Part shown: positions 47,150 to 60,419 of the stretch, one piece after another
Layout: every line of letters starts with the position of its first letter
How positions within the stretch are numbered: the first letter of the stretch is position 1
Source of the DNA: Sciurus carolinensis
Taxonomy: Eukaryota; Chordata; Mammalia; Rodentia; Sciuridae
Direction of reading: 5' to 3'
Length of the DNA: 64,000 nucleotides
NCBI RefSeq assembly: GCF_902686445.1
Contig: NC_062221.1
Location: 36,348,575-36,412,574 of the forward strand
The notes under the pieces: generated by a model
The model's input: only the letters and a program-made list of their open reading frames with translations
The model's database searches: none
What the model was told of the DNA's origin: nothing
Program-made: the position numbers and the translations under genes

Positions 47150-48520
47150 TTTTTTAAAGTTATTTTTACCTGAGACCAAAACATAAACATTGTACTTATT
47201 GATCGGTAATGTGATATTTTGATACATGAATACATTGCATAATTTTAATTATTTTCTCAAACATTTGTCATTTATTTACGGTGAAACATTCAAAATGCCT
47301 TCTTATTTTTTTTGAACTCTACAGTACATTATTACCTATAATCACCCTACTATGAAATAACTCAACAGATATTCTAGCTCCTAACTATAACTTAGTCCCC
47401 ATCAATCAACCTTTCCCCATCCCACTATGCTCCCCACATTTCCTGGTCTCTGTGAACCACCAACCTATTCTTAACTGCTATAAGATCAACTTTTTCACAT
47501 TGCACAGAGGGGTCAATTCATTCAGCACTTGTTTTTCTCTACCTGACTTATTTTACTTAACGTAATGATCTTCAGTTCCATCTATATTGCTACAAATAAC
47601 AGGATTTCCTTATTTTTTTATGGTTGAACAGAATTACCTTATGCATATGAATCACATTTTCTTTATCCGTATTTGTGTATAGTGCATGGACAGTTATATT
47701 GTTTCTATTCCTTAGTTATTGCTAATAGGGATACAATAAACATGGAAGTGCGCATATCTCTTCAAAAAACCCATTCCATTTACTTTGAATGTATACCCAG
47801 TAGTGGGATTGCTAGATTATATGGTAGTTCTATTTTTAATATTTGAGGTATCTCCATAATGGCCGTTTTCCATAATAGTTAATACCAATACACTTTCTCA
47901 TCTGTAATGTATGAGTTCCCTTTTTTCACATTTTCAACAGTATCTACATCTTTTTATATCTATCTATTAATCTACCTATCTGTCTATCCTTTTTGATAAT
48001 AGCCATTCTAACAGGTGGCAAAGTTATTGCATTGTGGTTTTGATTCTTGTTTTTCTAATGCTAATGATGAGCATTTATCGTCAATTTGTTGGTCATTTGC
48101 ATTTCTTCTTTTGAGAAGAATCTATATCATCTTCCTGTTTTAAATTGATTTGCATTTTGTTATTGAATTTTTTAATTCCTTATATATTCTGAATTTTAGT
48201 CCTTTGTCAGATGAACAGTTTGTACAAAAAAATAAATAAAAACCTGCTTCGTTCTGTAGGTTTTCTCCTGACTTTGTTGTTTCCTTTACCATGCAAAAAT
48301 TTCTTAATTTGACATAATCTCACTTGTTTGTTTTTGCTTTTTTCCCCCCATGCTATAGGACATCTTACAAAAAATGTTGCATATATTGATGTCTCAAAGT
48401 GTTTCCCTTATGTTTTTCTCTAGTAGTTTCATAGTTTCAGGTCCTATATTTAAGTCCTTGATCCATTTTCAGTTTATGTTTGTTTCAGGTGAAATAAAAG
48501 AAAGTGGTGAAGTTTTAAAA
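47150..48520 (-). mobile_element. L1M fragment: 3' UTR and ORF2 C-terminal part
   Basis: About 1.37 kb of antisense L1M. From left: 3' UTR (acaatgtgatgttttgatac-like text at 47205), ctataatcaccctactatga, tgagatc-type text, then ORF2 (cacattttctttatccgtat, gtatacccagtagtgggatt, attctaacaggtggcaaagt, cagatgaacagtttgtacaa, tttcaggtcctatatttaag). No frame is open for any length. Confidence 0.85.
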
Positions 48521-50850
48521 GTCTATGTGCAAATGTTAAGTTTTCCAAACACTAGAGACAATGCCGTAGGTTGAATGATTAGTTTCATGAAATTTCATAT
48601 AATGAAGCACAATACGCATTTGTGTGTATATGCATTCTGCAAGTTCAATATTAGGGATATCTAAAACAACTGACAAGATATCATTTATGAAAAATTGAAT
48701 TCATATTCTAATATCACACTAGTGGAACACACTGTAATAATAGTAAATTTTATGAATAAGAATTGTATTTGGATCTTCAGAGAAAATCACATTTTATTTA
48801 TTTTTGCATGCTCAGTATCTATCATAAGACTGGGTAGAAATTATATGTTCAAATATCTTGTTAAAATGAGAATTAAGTAGACAGCCTTCACAACCTTGGA
48901 TGTATTTTTCATGATTCAGTATCAGTCATAAACTTTTTTAAAAATAGAATAATAGTAGAGGAAAATTTTCCTTTATTCTTATGCATACATTTGGGAAAAA
49001 TAGACTCATAAATATTACTATTTTAACATTAAATTTAAAAATCATATTTATTCTTCAAGAGCCCTGAAGTAGTAGTGCATTTGACTTCAGGCTTCATATG
49101 TATGATTTTTTCTGAAACTTGTTCACAAATTGAAACTTCACTTGTTTTACCAAGGCCCACTTATGTCCTCTATCATGGCTCAGTATAGTATATAGTTTAC
49201 AAGGAAGGTTTTTAATGACTGTACATTGTTTTCTTCTGTATATAATAAGGGCAAATGGATTGATTAATTACCAAAGGAATATGGGCCATAAATAATGCAG
49301 TTGTGTGCAGAGAAATCTTATAGATGTATTATTTGCAATTTGGATTATATTTAAAATCAACATGAAAATCTAGTTCTCATTTGTTATTTGCTTCCCGACA
49401 TTTCTTGATATTTTTGTTGCAAACTGTAGAAATGAGAAATATTTTTTGAAGAAAAATTTCCTAGATTCATTAGTGGGTAAGTTATTCCCCTTCCATAGGT
49501 ATGCATTGAGTTTCATTTTTATAAATAGGAATCTAGGTACCTATAAATACAGGATTGTTATAGCATACCTTAATAATTTTTAATAACTCAGGAGTTCACT
49601 AATGATGACTTCTTGGTTCTAAATATACCATTTCAACTGAGTTCATGGAAAAGTTAGTTAACAAAATTTTATGGTTTTTTTTTTTAATCATCCTAACTAC
49701 TGGGTTGGAAAAAAATCTCACCTTTACAGAGAAATAGAAATATAGCCATTTGTGAGAGAGAAATGAGAAGAGAAGGGAAAGGAAAGGAGGAAAAGAAATA
49801 TCATAATATTTAGCTGCATTTCATCATCTAACTTAAGAATAATTAATTAATAGCCTTAGGAACTGGAAGCATGCAGAACATGGAGTGAAGTTTTAGCATT
49901 AGTAATAAGAAAAGCTATGATATAATATAGTTAGATATGTGCTATGAAAATGTCGAATCTGAGGGATGGAAAGATATCCATGAAACTCACCCCTATGTAC
50001 AAGTTGAGAGTTCTTGAGTGAGGCACCTTATGTTACCACAATCTTTGTTTGTTTGTTTGTTTCAACAGAAAATCCTATCAAGCATCCTTGCACAGACATC
50101 CTTGCACAGGTTGTGAATTGGTATTGTGGAACTCAATTATATTTAAGAAAATAATGAAATTTTAAAAATGCTTTCAATAGACACAAATATATTTCTTTTT
50201 ATCTAAAAATATTTCAACACATTTTTACCTTTTTGGAAAAAAAATTTTACTTTTAAAGGGCATCAAATAAATTCAATTCTAAGTTTATAACTGTGAATCA
50301 AGTTCCAATTTTAAAGAATTTGTATATATTTTATGAAAACATTAAAATATTAATTCATATTTAAAGAGAGTAGTGAACTAAATACTGTAAATACTGTCCT
50401 AAATATTTTGCAAAAGTAGGTGGATAGCATCGAGAAAACAAATTCATCTCTGGTACTGCTCAGTTCTCACTCAGTAATTAGGTTGCATTGGATATCTTCA
50501 GTTGTTCATCAGCTGAAAGAAAGGGCAAAGTGTGGCCCGACAAAAGATCTCTAAGATCTTTAGTATACTGTTGGTGTGATGCATGAACAAAGCTTTCATA
50601 GTCTGGAAGATCATTCTTTCTTCTTTCCTATGTATTGTTTGTATAATTTGTTGGAGAGTTAAAGAGAAATACCAGGCAATGTTTATCCTCCTCCAGCTCT
50701 CCAGAAAACGAACTAGGCTGAATACTAGATCATTTTAAAGAGAAGCAGAAACCCTTCCTCCATCTCTCCCATTTTTCTTTCTTTCCTCCCTCCCCTGTGC
50801 TTTTCCTCCCTGCCTTTCTACATTCTTTCCTTCCTTCTTTTTTTACAGCC
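48521..50850. other. Intronic DNA without a gene
   Basis: AT-rich. A (TTTG)n run lies at 50047-50062 and a duplicated 13-mer catccttgcacag at 50083-50095 and 50097-50109. A pyrimidine-rich stretch (about 50750-50840) abuts the following LTR. Confidence 0.45.
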
Positions 50851-51476
50851 TGCAGCAACATTTGCGTGGGTATTTATCGGAGGTGGACTGGAAACTGAGC
50901 TACTTCTATTATTTTTAGTGTGCTGCTTTTTTGCTTGTTCTCTAGCTTATAGAGGAAGAGAGGCTTATTTGCTTTTAGAGGAAGTTTTAGAGGAAGACAG
51001 GCTTTGCTTAGAGCTTAGAGGAAGAGAGACTTTGCTTATCAGGAAAAGAGACTTTCTATGCTTTCAAAGAGGCTACTATTATCAGAGGAGCTATTTCTTA
51101 AAGGTCTGCTGCTTCATCTTAGAGGTGTGTCCTGCATCCTGCCATCTTCATTCTGCGAACTGCAACCTGCATTCTGCAATCTGCCATCATCCAGAGGTGC
51201 TGCTTATCCTCCGCCCAGCGATCTAGAGATGTGTCTTATCCGAGGTGCTTCCTATAGGTGCATGTCTTATATACCTAAGGCAGCCAATCAGTTTAGGATT
51301 AGCACAATTGAAGCACGCCCCTCGGTAGCAATCAAGAAAGAATGAGGAATATCTGTTGACCACTAGCACAGAGGAGACATTAACTAATCAGGCAAAAGTA
51401 GATCACGCTGTGTTAATACTAACTATGCGCCACCTCTTGGTTCAACGCCAGTCACCATCTTAGGGTTACCCAAACA
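50851..51476 (-). mobile_element. ERVK/IAP-like solo LTR
   Basis: On the minus strand the block starts tgtttgggtaaccctaagat (51476) and ends gcaaatgttgctgca (50851). It has LTR promoter architecture in order: an inverted CCAAT box (tgattggc, 51290-51283), a TATA box (ggtatataag, 51275-51266), then an R/U5-like region with short direct repeats and gataaatacc near the 3' end. Its GC and CpG content exceed that of its flanks. No gag/pol/env sequence flanks it. The 6-bp target duplication expected for ERVK is not visible with these limits, so the boundaries or class may be slightly off. Confidence 0.65.
51264..51290 (-). promoter_or_regulatory. TATA and CCAAT boxes of the LTR
   Basis: TATA box ggtatataagac at 51275-51264 and inverted CCAAT (tgattggc) at 51290-51283, correctly ordered for minus-strand transcription. 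The close spacing is unusual for a cellular promoter but possible for an LTR. Confidence 0.55.
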
Positions 51477-51479
51477 TGT

Positions 51480-52130
51480 CTTCTGCATTCTTTTCTTTGC
51501 ATTAGTTTGGCAAGTACATCCAGATATCTTGCCTAATTTTTAAATGTGAAGATGCATTATATTTGTACCTACGTTTGTGTTCTAGTGAGAGCAAAGCAAA
51601 TACTGTCATTTGGAAGTAATCATGAATCCCAGAGGAACTATATCCCAATGATCTGCCAAAACTTCAAACGTATTTTCATACAATGGCAGCAGAACATTTA
51701 TTTTAATAAGGGGACAAACTTTGCATTAAATATGATTAAATGTGGATAAGAAAATAATTCCAAACTTGAAACAAATTGACTTTTCTTTTGAGTCTTCCAG
51801 GTTCTATCAGTTTTGCTCTATTCATGTCTCTTTGCTCTAGTCTGTGCCATAAAGTTGATGGCAGCAAGCCCACAGTTTCAGGAACGGACTGAGGAAATGC
51901 CAAGAAAAAGTCCTGGAAACTTAGTTCTGGAGTAACATATACAAATCTTAAAATAGATTGATTTGAAAGGAATGCTTGAACATTAGAAGGACTTGGGAGA
52001 TCAGATGATCCCAGAACATGATACAAAGGCTTAATTATATGCATTTTTAAGGTGTATTTTAAGCATACCAAATAATTCTTGAATTCACAATTATTTTCGT
52101 TATATCACTATTCATGTGTGGTACTTGTAT
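51480..52130. other. Intronic DNA without recognised features
   Basis: A 111-codon minus-strand frame (52071-51736) has no recognisable domain and is probably chance. Confidence 0.4.
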
Positions 52131-52134
52131 TTGA

Positions 52135-52225
52135 GTAATCACCTCCATTAGATTGTAAAGGTCCGTGGAAACAGATAATGTCTATTTTGTTCACTCTCAC
52201 AACCTAGGATATGAGAAAAGGCTGT
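52135..52225 (+). mobile_element. L2 3' end fragment
   Basis: ctccattagattgtaaaggt, ggaaacagataatgtctatt and gttcactctcacaacctagg follow the L2 3' end. Confidence 0.6.
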
Positions 52226-52499
52226 TTCCATAAAGGTTTTACCTACCTTAGCACTTGTGTAAGTATGAAAGCCATTGACTGTTTTTGAATGAAATTTTAA
52301 AGTGTTTGGAATGGTACTGAATGAAATAATAAATCATATCCTGCTTATCTAAATGAAACAACCAAGTTGGGGTTTCTCCTCATAAAAACCTGGTGTGTAT
52401 GCTAAGATATTTTGACGTTATTTGAGATCTATTTTAGAGGTATGTGAATAAATAAGAATGATATACTTCAGCAAACCTGTTTTGAAACTCTTTTTTTAA

Positions 52500-52700
52500 C
52501 TTTTAGATACTGTTGTATGCACGTTTTATACAATAATTCAATCCTCACAACTGTTCTTTGAAAGAGGTAACATTATTATTCATATTTAATAGAAAAGGAA
52601 GCTGAGGTACAGAGAGAAACTTGTCCCAGTTCACACAACTGGAATGGCTAAGACTTCAAACTCAGAAAGCTGGATCCCGTGATCCCAACGTCCACAATTC
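52500..52700 (-). mobile_element. MIR SINE
   Basis: Antisense MIR: gaaaaggaagctgaggtaca, gagagaaacttgtcccagtt, cacacaactggaatggctaa, aaagctggatcccgtgatcc. Confidence 0.8.
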
Positions 52701-53935
52701 CAAAAGCATAAATCTGTTGTTTTCATGGTTTAACTAAATGCCTCAAATGAACATTAAAATTTTTCTATTGCTGTTTTCTAATGAAATGTAGTCTTATGCA
52801 GTTTTCAAAAACTAGATTATATAGGTGCATTCAGTGACACAAGGTATAAAAGCATTCGATTTTCAATGACAGAACCTGAAATATTAAAGTGTTTCTATAA
52901 TATCCATGACTTTGGGTGACTATTTCATCTTCTTATTTATTTTTATTCATTACTTATTCAAAAGACATACCCATAATATCTTAGAGAATGTTGGGTAAAA
53001 TTTGAAAAAAGAAAAATTTGCATCTTTCAAGTTGAGATGTTGTATCTCCTTTTCCTATTTAAGTCTTCACAAAAAATTCAACCCACTTTTGAAAATTTGT
53101 TCTCTCTAGAGAGCATTGTATTTTCCAAATGGCACAAATTTCACGTCGGACTCATGAGAATATTATTACCCTACATATTCTTCATGCTTTTGGAAAAGAT
53201 ATTGCTATTTCAGTGGAACTCTCTTTCTTAAACCTAGGCTTCTGATAGTATTGATAAATTGTGAATTGCATTTAAGGAAAACATTAAGATGTTAAACCCA
53301 GTACAATCTTATGTATAAATATACATAATATCTAATGTGAAATGAAACCTTTCAGGTAATGTAATAAAAATACAGTAAACTAAAATTTTAAATACATTAT
53401 GCATATTTGATTTTTTTTGTACATCTACATATAAGACTGCTTCTAGTAAAAGAAATGTGACACAATCAAATGTGCTATGTTAAGGTGCACAGATAGCAAT
53501 GACACTAATTTTGGGGAGAAAAATTTCAACACAGAAAATGCTTGCAGTTTCATTGAAGTATATCTGTGAACAGAATGGAAGCCAAGTCCTACTTAGTGAA
53601 GTTTAAGGGTAAGCATCTAAGCAAAGGGAATTTCTGACCCTTAAAATGACAATACATATGAAATAAACTCATTTTCTTTTAATGATTAATTTAAGATACT
53701 TTACTAACTGGTGAAAACTTTCAATGCAAATAACACTAAATTGATATTAATAATATAAATTATAAAATGTCACTTATTTTTCCAATTATTCTTATTAATT
53801 AATTGACTAATTCTTAGCCAACTAAAAATTATCTTTTCTACATTTTCCATTGTTTTAAACTTTCATGATGTCCCATTTTAGTATTCAGTTTTTTTCTGAA
53901 TCCTATCTTACCACCATGTAATTAAAAGCATTTTA
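52701..53935. other. Intronic DNA without recognised features
   Basis: AT-rich DNA; nothing recognised. Confidence 0.4.
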
Positions 53936-53937
53936 AT

Positions 53938-54170
53938 TTGAGTTTTCTCCCTCTTTCTCTTTGTTAGTGTGGCTAAGGGCTTATCAATTTTATTTATTTT
54001 TTTTTTCAAAGAACCAACTATTTATTTTGTTAATTTTTCTGATTGTTTCTTTTGTTTCAATTTCGTTGATTTCGGCTCTGATTTTAACTATTTCCTGTCT
54101 TCTACTACTTTTGATGTTGGTCTGCTCTTCTTTTTCTAGGGCTTTGAGCTGTAGTGTTAAGTCCAAAGAT
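53938..54170 (-). mobile_element. L1 ORF2 internal fragment
   Basis: Closely parallels positions 590-790 of this window: gtggctaagggcttatcaat, ttttcaaagaaccaactatt, tttcgttgatttcggctctg, atgttggtctgctcttcttt. Both ends are truncated. Confidence 0.88.
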
Positions 54171-54534
54171 TTTTTTTACTTTCAAATCATTTCAGGTAAC
54201 AGTTTTCATAGTATTTCTTCTTCATTTTTCTACTATATAAATAATTTTACTTTTTGCTCAAAAATAAATATTATACCTTTTGAATAAAAAAAGTGACTTC
54301 CTTGAAGTAATATAGCCTAATCTCCCACTTAGTTTTTTGTTTTCTCTGTAATGCCACTATTATATTTAGTGGCATAAAGCTAGTCCAATTTCTGTTTACT
54401 TTCCATAATGGGATGTGTGTCACTTGTTGGACAAGGTGATTCCAATTCCTGGAAAATGAATTCATTACTAAATGTAGTTGGAGAGACAAATCTATATCCA
54501 AGCCTTAAAAGAATCATTAGATGTTTTTTATTTG

Positions 54535-54605
54535 GTGGTTTATAGATATACATAAAGGTGGAATTCATTGCGTTAGTACATAGTATAATTTTGTTAATTT
54601 CATTT
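54535..54605 (-). mobile_element. Short L1-type 3' UTR fragment
   Basis: acataaaggtggaattcatt and acatagtataattttgttaa match the repeated block at 28605-28670. Confidence 0.55.
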
Positions 54606-55765
54606 GGCTATTCCTCTTGATGTGTGAGAAAATGAGCCTATTCTTAGCTGATATTGTTTCATATGCTTGTCAGTAATTGCTGCTTTTTAAAAATCCAAAA
54701 TGAAATGCTAAGTTTTTTTTTTTTTTTTCAGGAAGCTATTTGTTACTTATTAGATATTACTGTCTATACTGTACCAGGAAATTGTCTGTAGGTAATGAAT
54801 ATAAGAGTGACAAAACAGGCTATTTAATCCCAGATATCTACAAGTTGAGTGACTGGAGATATAGAATAAAGACACAAGTTATTAGATATCATAAATATGG
54901 GCAGTAACATTGTCCATGAAGAAAAGGCCAACAGGATAACCAAGTAATTTAAAAGATCATATAGTAATTTGGATCTGGTTACTAAGTCATAGGAGCTATG
55001 AGCTCAACTGAAGAAGGGTATTGGAAGCAAAGCTTCCTTCCTTCCCTTCTTGGCTTCAGTTATCTGGTTTTTACTTGAAAACAGAAACATGAGAAGATGA
55101 ACAGCCTGGACTTTGCAGTTCTCATTGATGCTAAATACAGCTCAGGCAATTCCTCCCAGACTTTTTTTTAGTGACAGTTATGAATGTGATTTCTGAATGA
55201 CTTGCTAATTACAGCTAAAGCCATCGCAGAATTTTACTTCTTATGTCTGAAGCAGATGTGCCATAGTAAAAATTGCAAATACAATTACTTATTTATTTCC
55301 ATAATTAAAAAAATTATGAATCTAAAGGCATTACACCTTGGAAATTATCTCATGAATATTATGTAAAATTTTATATGAGGAAATGATAAAGAAAAACATG
55401 TTTTCTATGAAATTTGTACTGTTTTATGTTTAGAGCTATAGAAATATTTTTATGATCAGAAATTTCTTAATATTTTAACAGATAAGAATGGAGTAAATTG
55501 TACATCAACACAGCATAAATCATGAAACATGAAACATAAAAATAAATGTAAAGAGTTTTTGAAACTGAAAATCTTCAAATATCTTCAATATAAGAGATGG
55601 AATAAAAATTCATTTATAGTAATGACAGTGGAAGCCTTGTAAAGAAAATTAAAAGTATTTGTACCAAAAAACATTTAAGTTTTGAAGTTTAATAGTAATA
55701 CAGTGAGTTCGGAACTGTTATTTTAGATACCATAGTTTAAAAGCAATTTTAAAATCGAGAAAAAG
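54606..55765. other. Intronic DNA without recognised features
   Basis: A T-run lies at about 54714-54729. No gene or clear repeat. Confidence 0.4.
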
Positions 55766-55769
55766 GTAG

Positions 55770-55930
55770 AATTTTTTTTTAGTTGTGTGGCTCTGGGAAA
55801 TTTACTTAATTCTCCAATCATCAGTGATTTTATTTATAAAATAGAGATATTATGGTACACAACCATACACTGTACAGAATATGTGCAATTTGCATGTAAA
55901 ATGTTTAAAACCTGTTCTAGATCTTAATAA
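55770..55930 (+). mobile_element. MIR SINE
   Basis: tgtgtggctctgggaaattt, acttaattctccaatcatca, tttataaaatagagatatta, aatgtttaaaacctgttcta follow the MIR core and 3' end. Confidence 0.65.
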
Positions 55931-56012
55931 TAATTTTAATGAATGGATGAATGGAGAAAGAGAGAAAAGGGAGACAAAGGCAATTATGATGATAGTAAAA
56001 ACACTCCTTTGA

Positions 56013-56400
56013 CCTTAAAGCAGAATGAAATTATGACATTTACTGGTAAATGAATGGAACTAGAGAATATTATGCTAAGCAAAATAAGCCAATCCCAAAG
56101 AACCAAAGGCTGAATGTTTTCTCTAATATGCAGATGATAATTCACAGTAAGGAGGCAGGGAGAATAGAGGTATTCTTGACCAGAAAGAGGGTAGTGAAGG
56201 GAGGGGAGGGGGCATGGGGTCAGGAATGATAGTAGAATGAAATGAACATTATTACCCTAAGTGTGTATATTTTACCTGACCTGTGTAACTCAACATCATG
56301 TACAACCAGATGAAAGAGAAATTATATTCCATTTATATGTGTCAAAATGCATTCTACTGTCATGTATGACTAATTAGAACAAATAATAATTTTTTAAAAT
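56013..56400 (+). mobile_element. 5'-truncated sciurid L1 with 12-bp target duplication
   Basis: Sense L1 3' end: gaatattatgctaagcaaaa, taagccaatcccaaagaacc, G-rich 3' UTR, gtcaaaatgcattctactgt, tail. Flanks acactcctttga (56001-56012) and acattcctttga (56401-56412) match 11 of 12. Confidence 0.93.
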
Positions 56401-56412
56401 ACATTCCTTTGA

Positions 56413-57640
56413 ACACCACAGCCAGTCCAGAGGTTCCTTGCAAACTTTTCTGTACTATATCCATAACACTATGTACTCATAGTGGGTATATATTACCCAC
56501 TGGACAAATTTTTGCAATAAACTTGTCAGATGGCTTTTTATTAGGAAAATAGACACACAGAGGGATTAATTAGTTTGACAACTCTGTGGTAAACATGAAC
56601 TTCAAAATCAAGTGTGTTCTCCCTCCAATGCATATTATGTTGCATCATAATATGCTGGAAGTTCAATTAAAAAGAAGTTTTTTTTCTGTGAATTTGAAAA
56701 ACAAAAATAAGGAATCCTACTCCAGTGTATGTTCAGATTTTCAGCTTCTAACATAAATTATTTTGATATTTTTACTGTTCAAAAGTAATGAAAATGCAAT
56801 TATTGCATCTGCTAAGAATGTTTATAATTATAAAAAATCATCATCCCAATCATATTTTAGGAAGTACATTCCTTCACACATGCATCTGTCAGTAAACCAT
56901 ATTATTATTCAAATGACTTGTACAGTCATAAAAGTGTTCTCCACAAGGTAGATTTTAATTAAAGTCTTTATTTATTTTTATACTGTATCTCTTTTACTAC
57001 AACCATTATTTCCCTTTTATTTCCCTTTCTCTTTTAAGTGTGTAATTAAAAATATGTTTTTTAGGTAAATGTCTGCTTCTTATGCTATGGTTAAAATAAG
57101 TGAACAGAGGGACATTAGCCTGAGGTTATGTCTATACTTTGTATTACTAGGGAACAAACACAACTTAATTTATTTAGTATGTAAAAAGGGTCAAATCTGA
57201 ATTGGGAAAAAAATGTACTTGTATATGTGTGTGTGTCTGTGTATTTTTTTTTTTTTTTTTTTTACGAACAACAGCTATGCTTCAGACAAGCACAGGTAAC
57301 CAACTTATAAGACTGTGTCCAAATAAGGCAAATGATTCATTATAACATGTCCCAATAAGAGAGATATCTAGTTATAGACAATCAAGTGGTTTCTCTAAAT
57401 TGTTTCCATGTTTAGCTTATAAAAGTTTGCTGCTTATACTGCTATCTGAATTTTCTGAATCTCCTTCTAGTTGTGATTGTTGCCCAATTCATGAACTGTT
57501 CTTTGTTCAGATAAACTCTGTTAAATTCTTTGTTCTACTCAGTGATTCTCAATGGGAAGGGAAATAAGAATGAGAAGACAGGAGTAGTGATAAGGAGACA
57601 CATCCATACCATGAGTTGTACCCAACTTAGTTGTTGAACT
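56413..57640. other. Intronic DNA without recognised features
   Basis: Contains a TG/T-run at about 57222-57263. No gene or clear repeat. Confidence 0.4.
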
Positions 57641-57649
57641 TTATTTCAC

Positions 57650-57652
57650 TAT

Positions 57653-57691
<39 letters not shown>

Positions 57692-57692
57692 T
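57650..57692 (+). repeat. (TTTA)n repeat, possibly the tail of a truncated ID SINE
   Basis: About ten TTTA units. It is followed by agggaattgaactcagggtc, which resembles the 3' part of an antisense ID SINE, so the run probably grew from a SINE tail. Confidence 0.8.
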
Positions 57693-58160
57693 AACAGGGA
57701 ATTGAACTCAGGGTCATTGGAGGACTTTTATATTGTGCATGCCTAACTAGAGATTTCAATAAAGATGTAAGCACTTTAAAACTACTGTCTTTGTGATATA
57801 ATATTCCAGAAGCTGTATAAATCCTCACCACCCCAGCCCCCACAAAAGCACACTACCTATCTCCTTCAGTTTAGCTAAGGTTCCTGACTTGTTCTTGTTA
57901 CCACATTAAGCCCTAGAGGGGGAACTGAATGATACATGATTTAGAATCACCGGGCTTTGTGACTAGAGTCTGTTACTTAACAGTGATTGTTCTTGCATGA
58001 AGTTATTCACCTTTGCAGAGTCAGTTTCTCCAATAATTTGTAATAATGATATCAAAAGACCTATTTGGCAGAAATATACTCAAAGAGGAAGAGAATCTCA
58101 ATAGAGGTTGATTAAAAAAATATGTCTTAGAGGTCCTTTAGTTAATAGCAAAAAAGTTGA

Positions 58161-59435
<1,275 letters not shown>

Positions 59436-59439
59436 TTGA

Positions 59440-59982
59440 ATTTTATTCTCTACCACATTAGATGGTTATTATACACAGTGGTAAGATAAGGTTTACATTT
59501 TGAAAACATCACTCCATTCAATGAAAAGAGTGAACTAGAGAAAGGAAGAGTGGGACCAGGGAGAATGACTATTACAATAAAACAGAAAATACTCCTTGGT
59601 GGCTTAGATTAGGGTTGCAGCTGAGAACAGTGAAATCTAAATTATTTTCATATGTGTTTTGAAAGCTGCACTGATTGAACTTGCTGGTGTGGGGTGAGAA
59701 AGGATTAAAAAATGGCAAAGATTTTGGCTTTTGGTAACTAAATGAAAGTCATTTACAAAGCTACAAAGAGAATTCATGAGTGTACATATGATATTTAACG
59801 TCATGGGAATAGGTGAGATGACTTAGGAACAAATATAGAAAAAAGGATCTAAGAATGAAGCTCTGGGGAGATAGGAAAGAGGTAGGAAAGCAGAGAAGCA
59901 TATTTTCAATGTTTTATTTACTCATTTATTCAACAATTATTTTTAAATACTGATTACATACCAAATAATGTTCAGGTACTGG
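59440..59982 (+). mobile_element. Ancient unclassified repeat, left part
   Basis: gtggtaagataaggtttaca, cttagattagggttgcagct, ttttggtaactaaatgaaag and gagatgacttaggaacaaat follow an old mammalian repeat. The ERV1-type LTR at 59983 interrupts it. Confidence 0.4.
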
Positions 59983-60415
59983 TGTTGGGCTAATTTGAAA
60001 ATTAGGTCAGGCTGACCCCATTTTGTTCAGACATCTCACCCTGTGTAAAATTGTCCGCACCCCTTTCCTCATAAGCCCACTCACACAGAAGCTACCCACT
60101 TGCACCCTGACCACAATGTCTTTGAACTATGGAACTAATGCAAACTTGCCTTCCTGAGTATGCACAAAGGGTACATTTTCTGAGAATGTCCTTTCCACTT
60201 TATGAAATGTAATGTGGTTATAAATGCCTCCCTCTCTCTTCCCATTTTCTTTATGGTTTTTCAGTTTTTAAGCTACTCTCAACTCCCATTCAGGTTTGGG
60301 GACTGCAGAACTGTGGGCTTTCTGACTCCCTGGCCCTGTTTAGAGTAAATTCTTTATCTTTTACTACAAAAAGACACGGAGTTCTTATTTGGGATTTTGG
60401 ATTAGCGCCTTAACA
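59983..60415 (+). mobile_element. ERV1-type solo LTR with 4-bp target duplication
   Basis: A 433-bp block starting tgttgggctaatttgaaaat and ending attagcgccttaaca, with ctgg on both sides (59979-59982 and 60416-60419). TG...CA ends and a 4-bp duplication are typical of gammaretrovirus-like (ERV1) LTRs. A TATA-like ttataaatgc lies at 60218-60227, and a poly(A)-signal-like agtaaa at 60345. No viral coding sequence is attached. Confidence 0.85.
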
Positions 60416-60419
60416 CTGG

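Noticed and set aside
50918..51345. Two overlapping plus-strand frames of about 100 codons
   Set aside because: They are antisense readings of the ERVK-like LTR and contain its short repeats.
51736..52071. 111-codon minus-strand frame in BCHE intron 2 as an extra exon
   Set aside because: No convincing splice signals, no similarity to cholinesterases, ordinary intronic composition.
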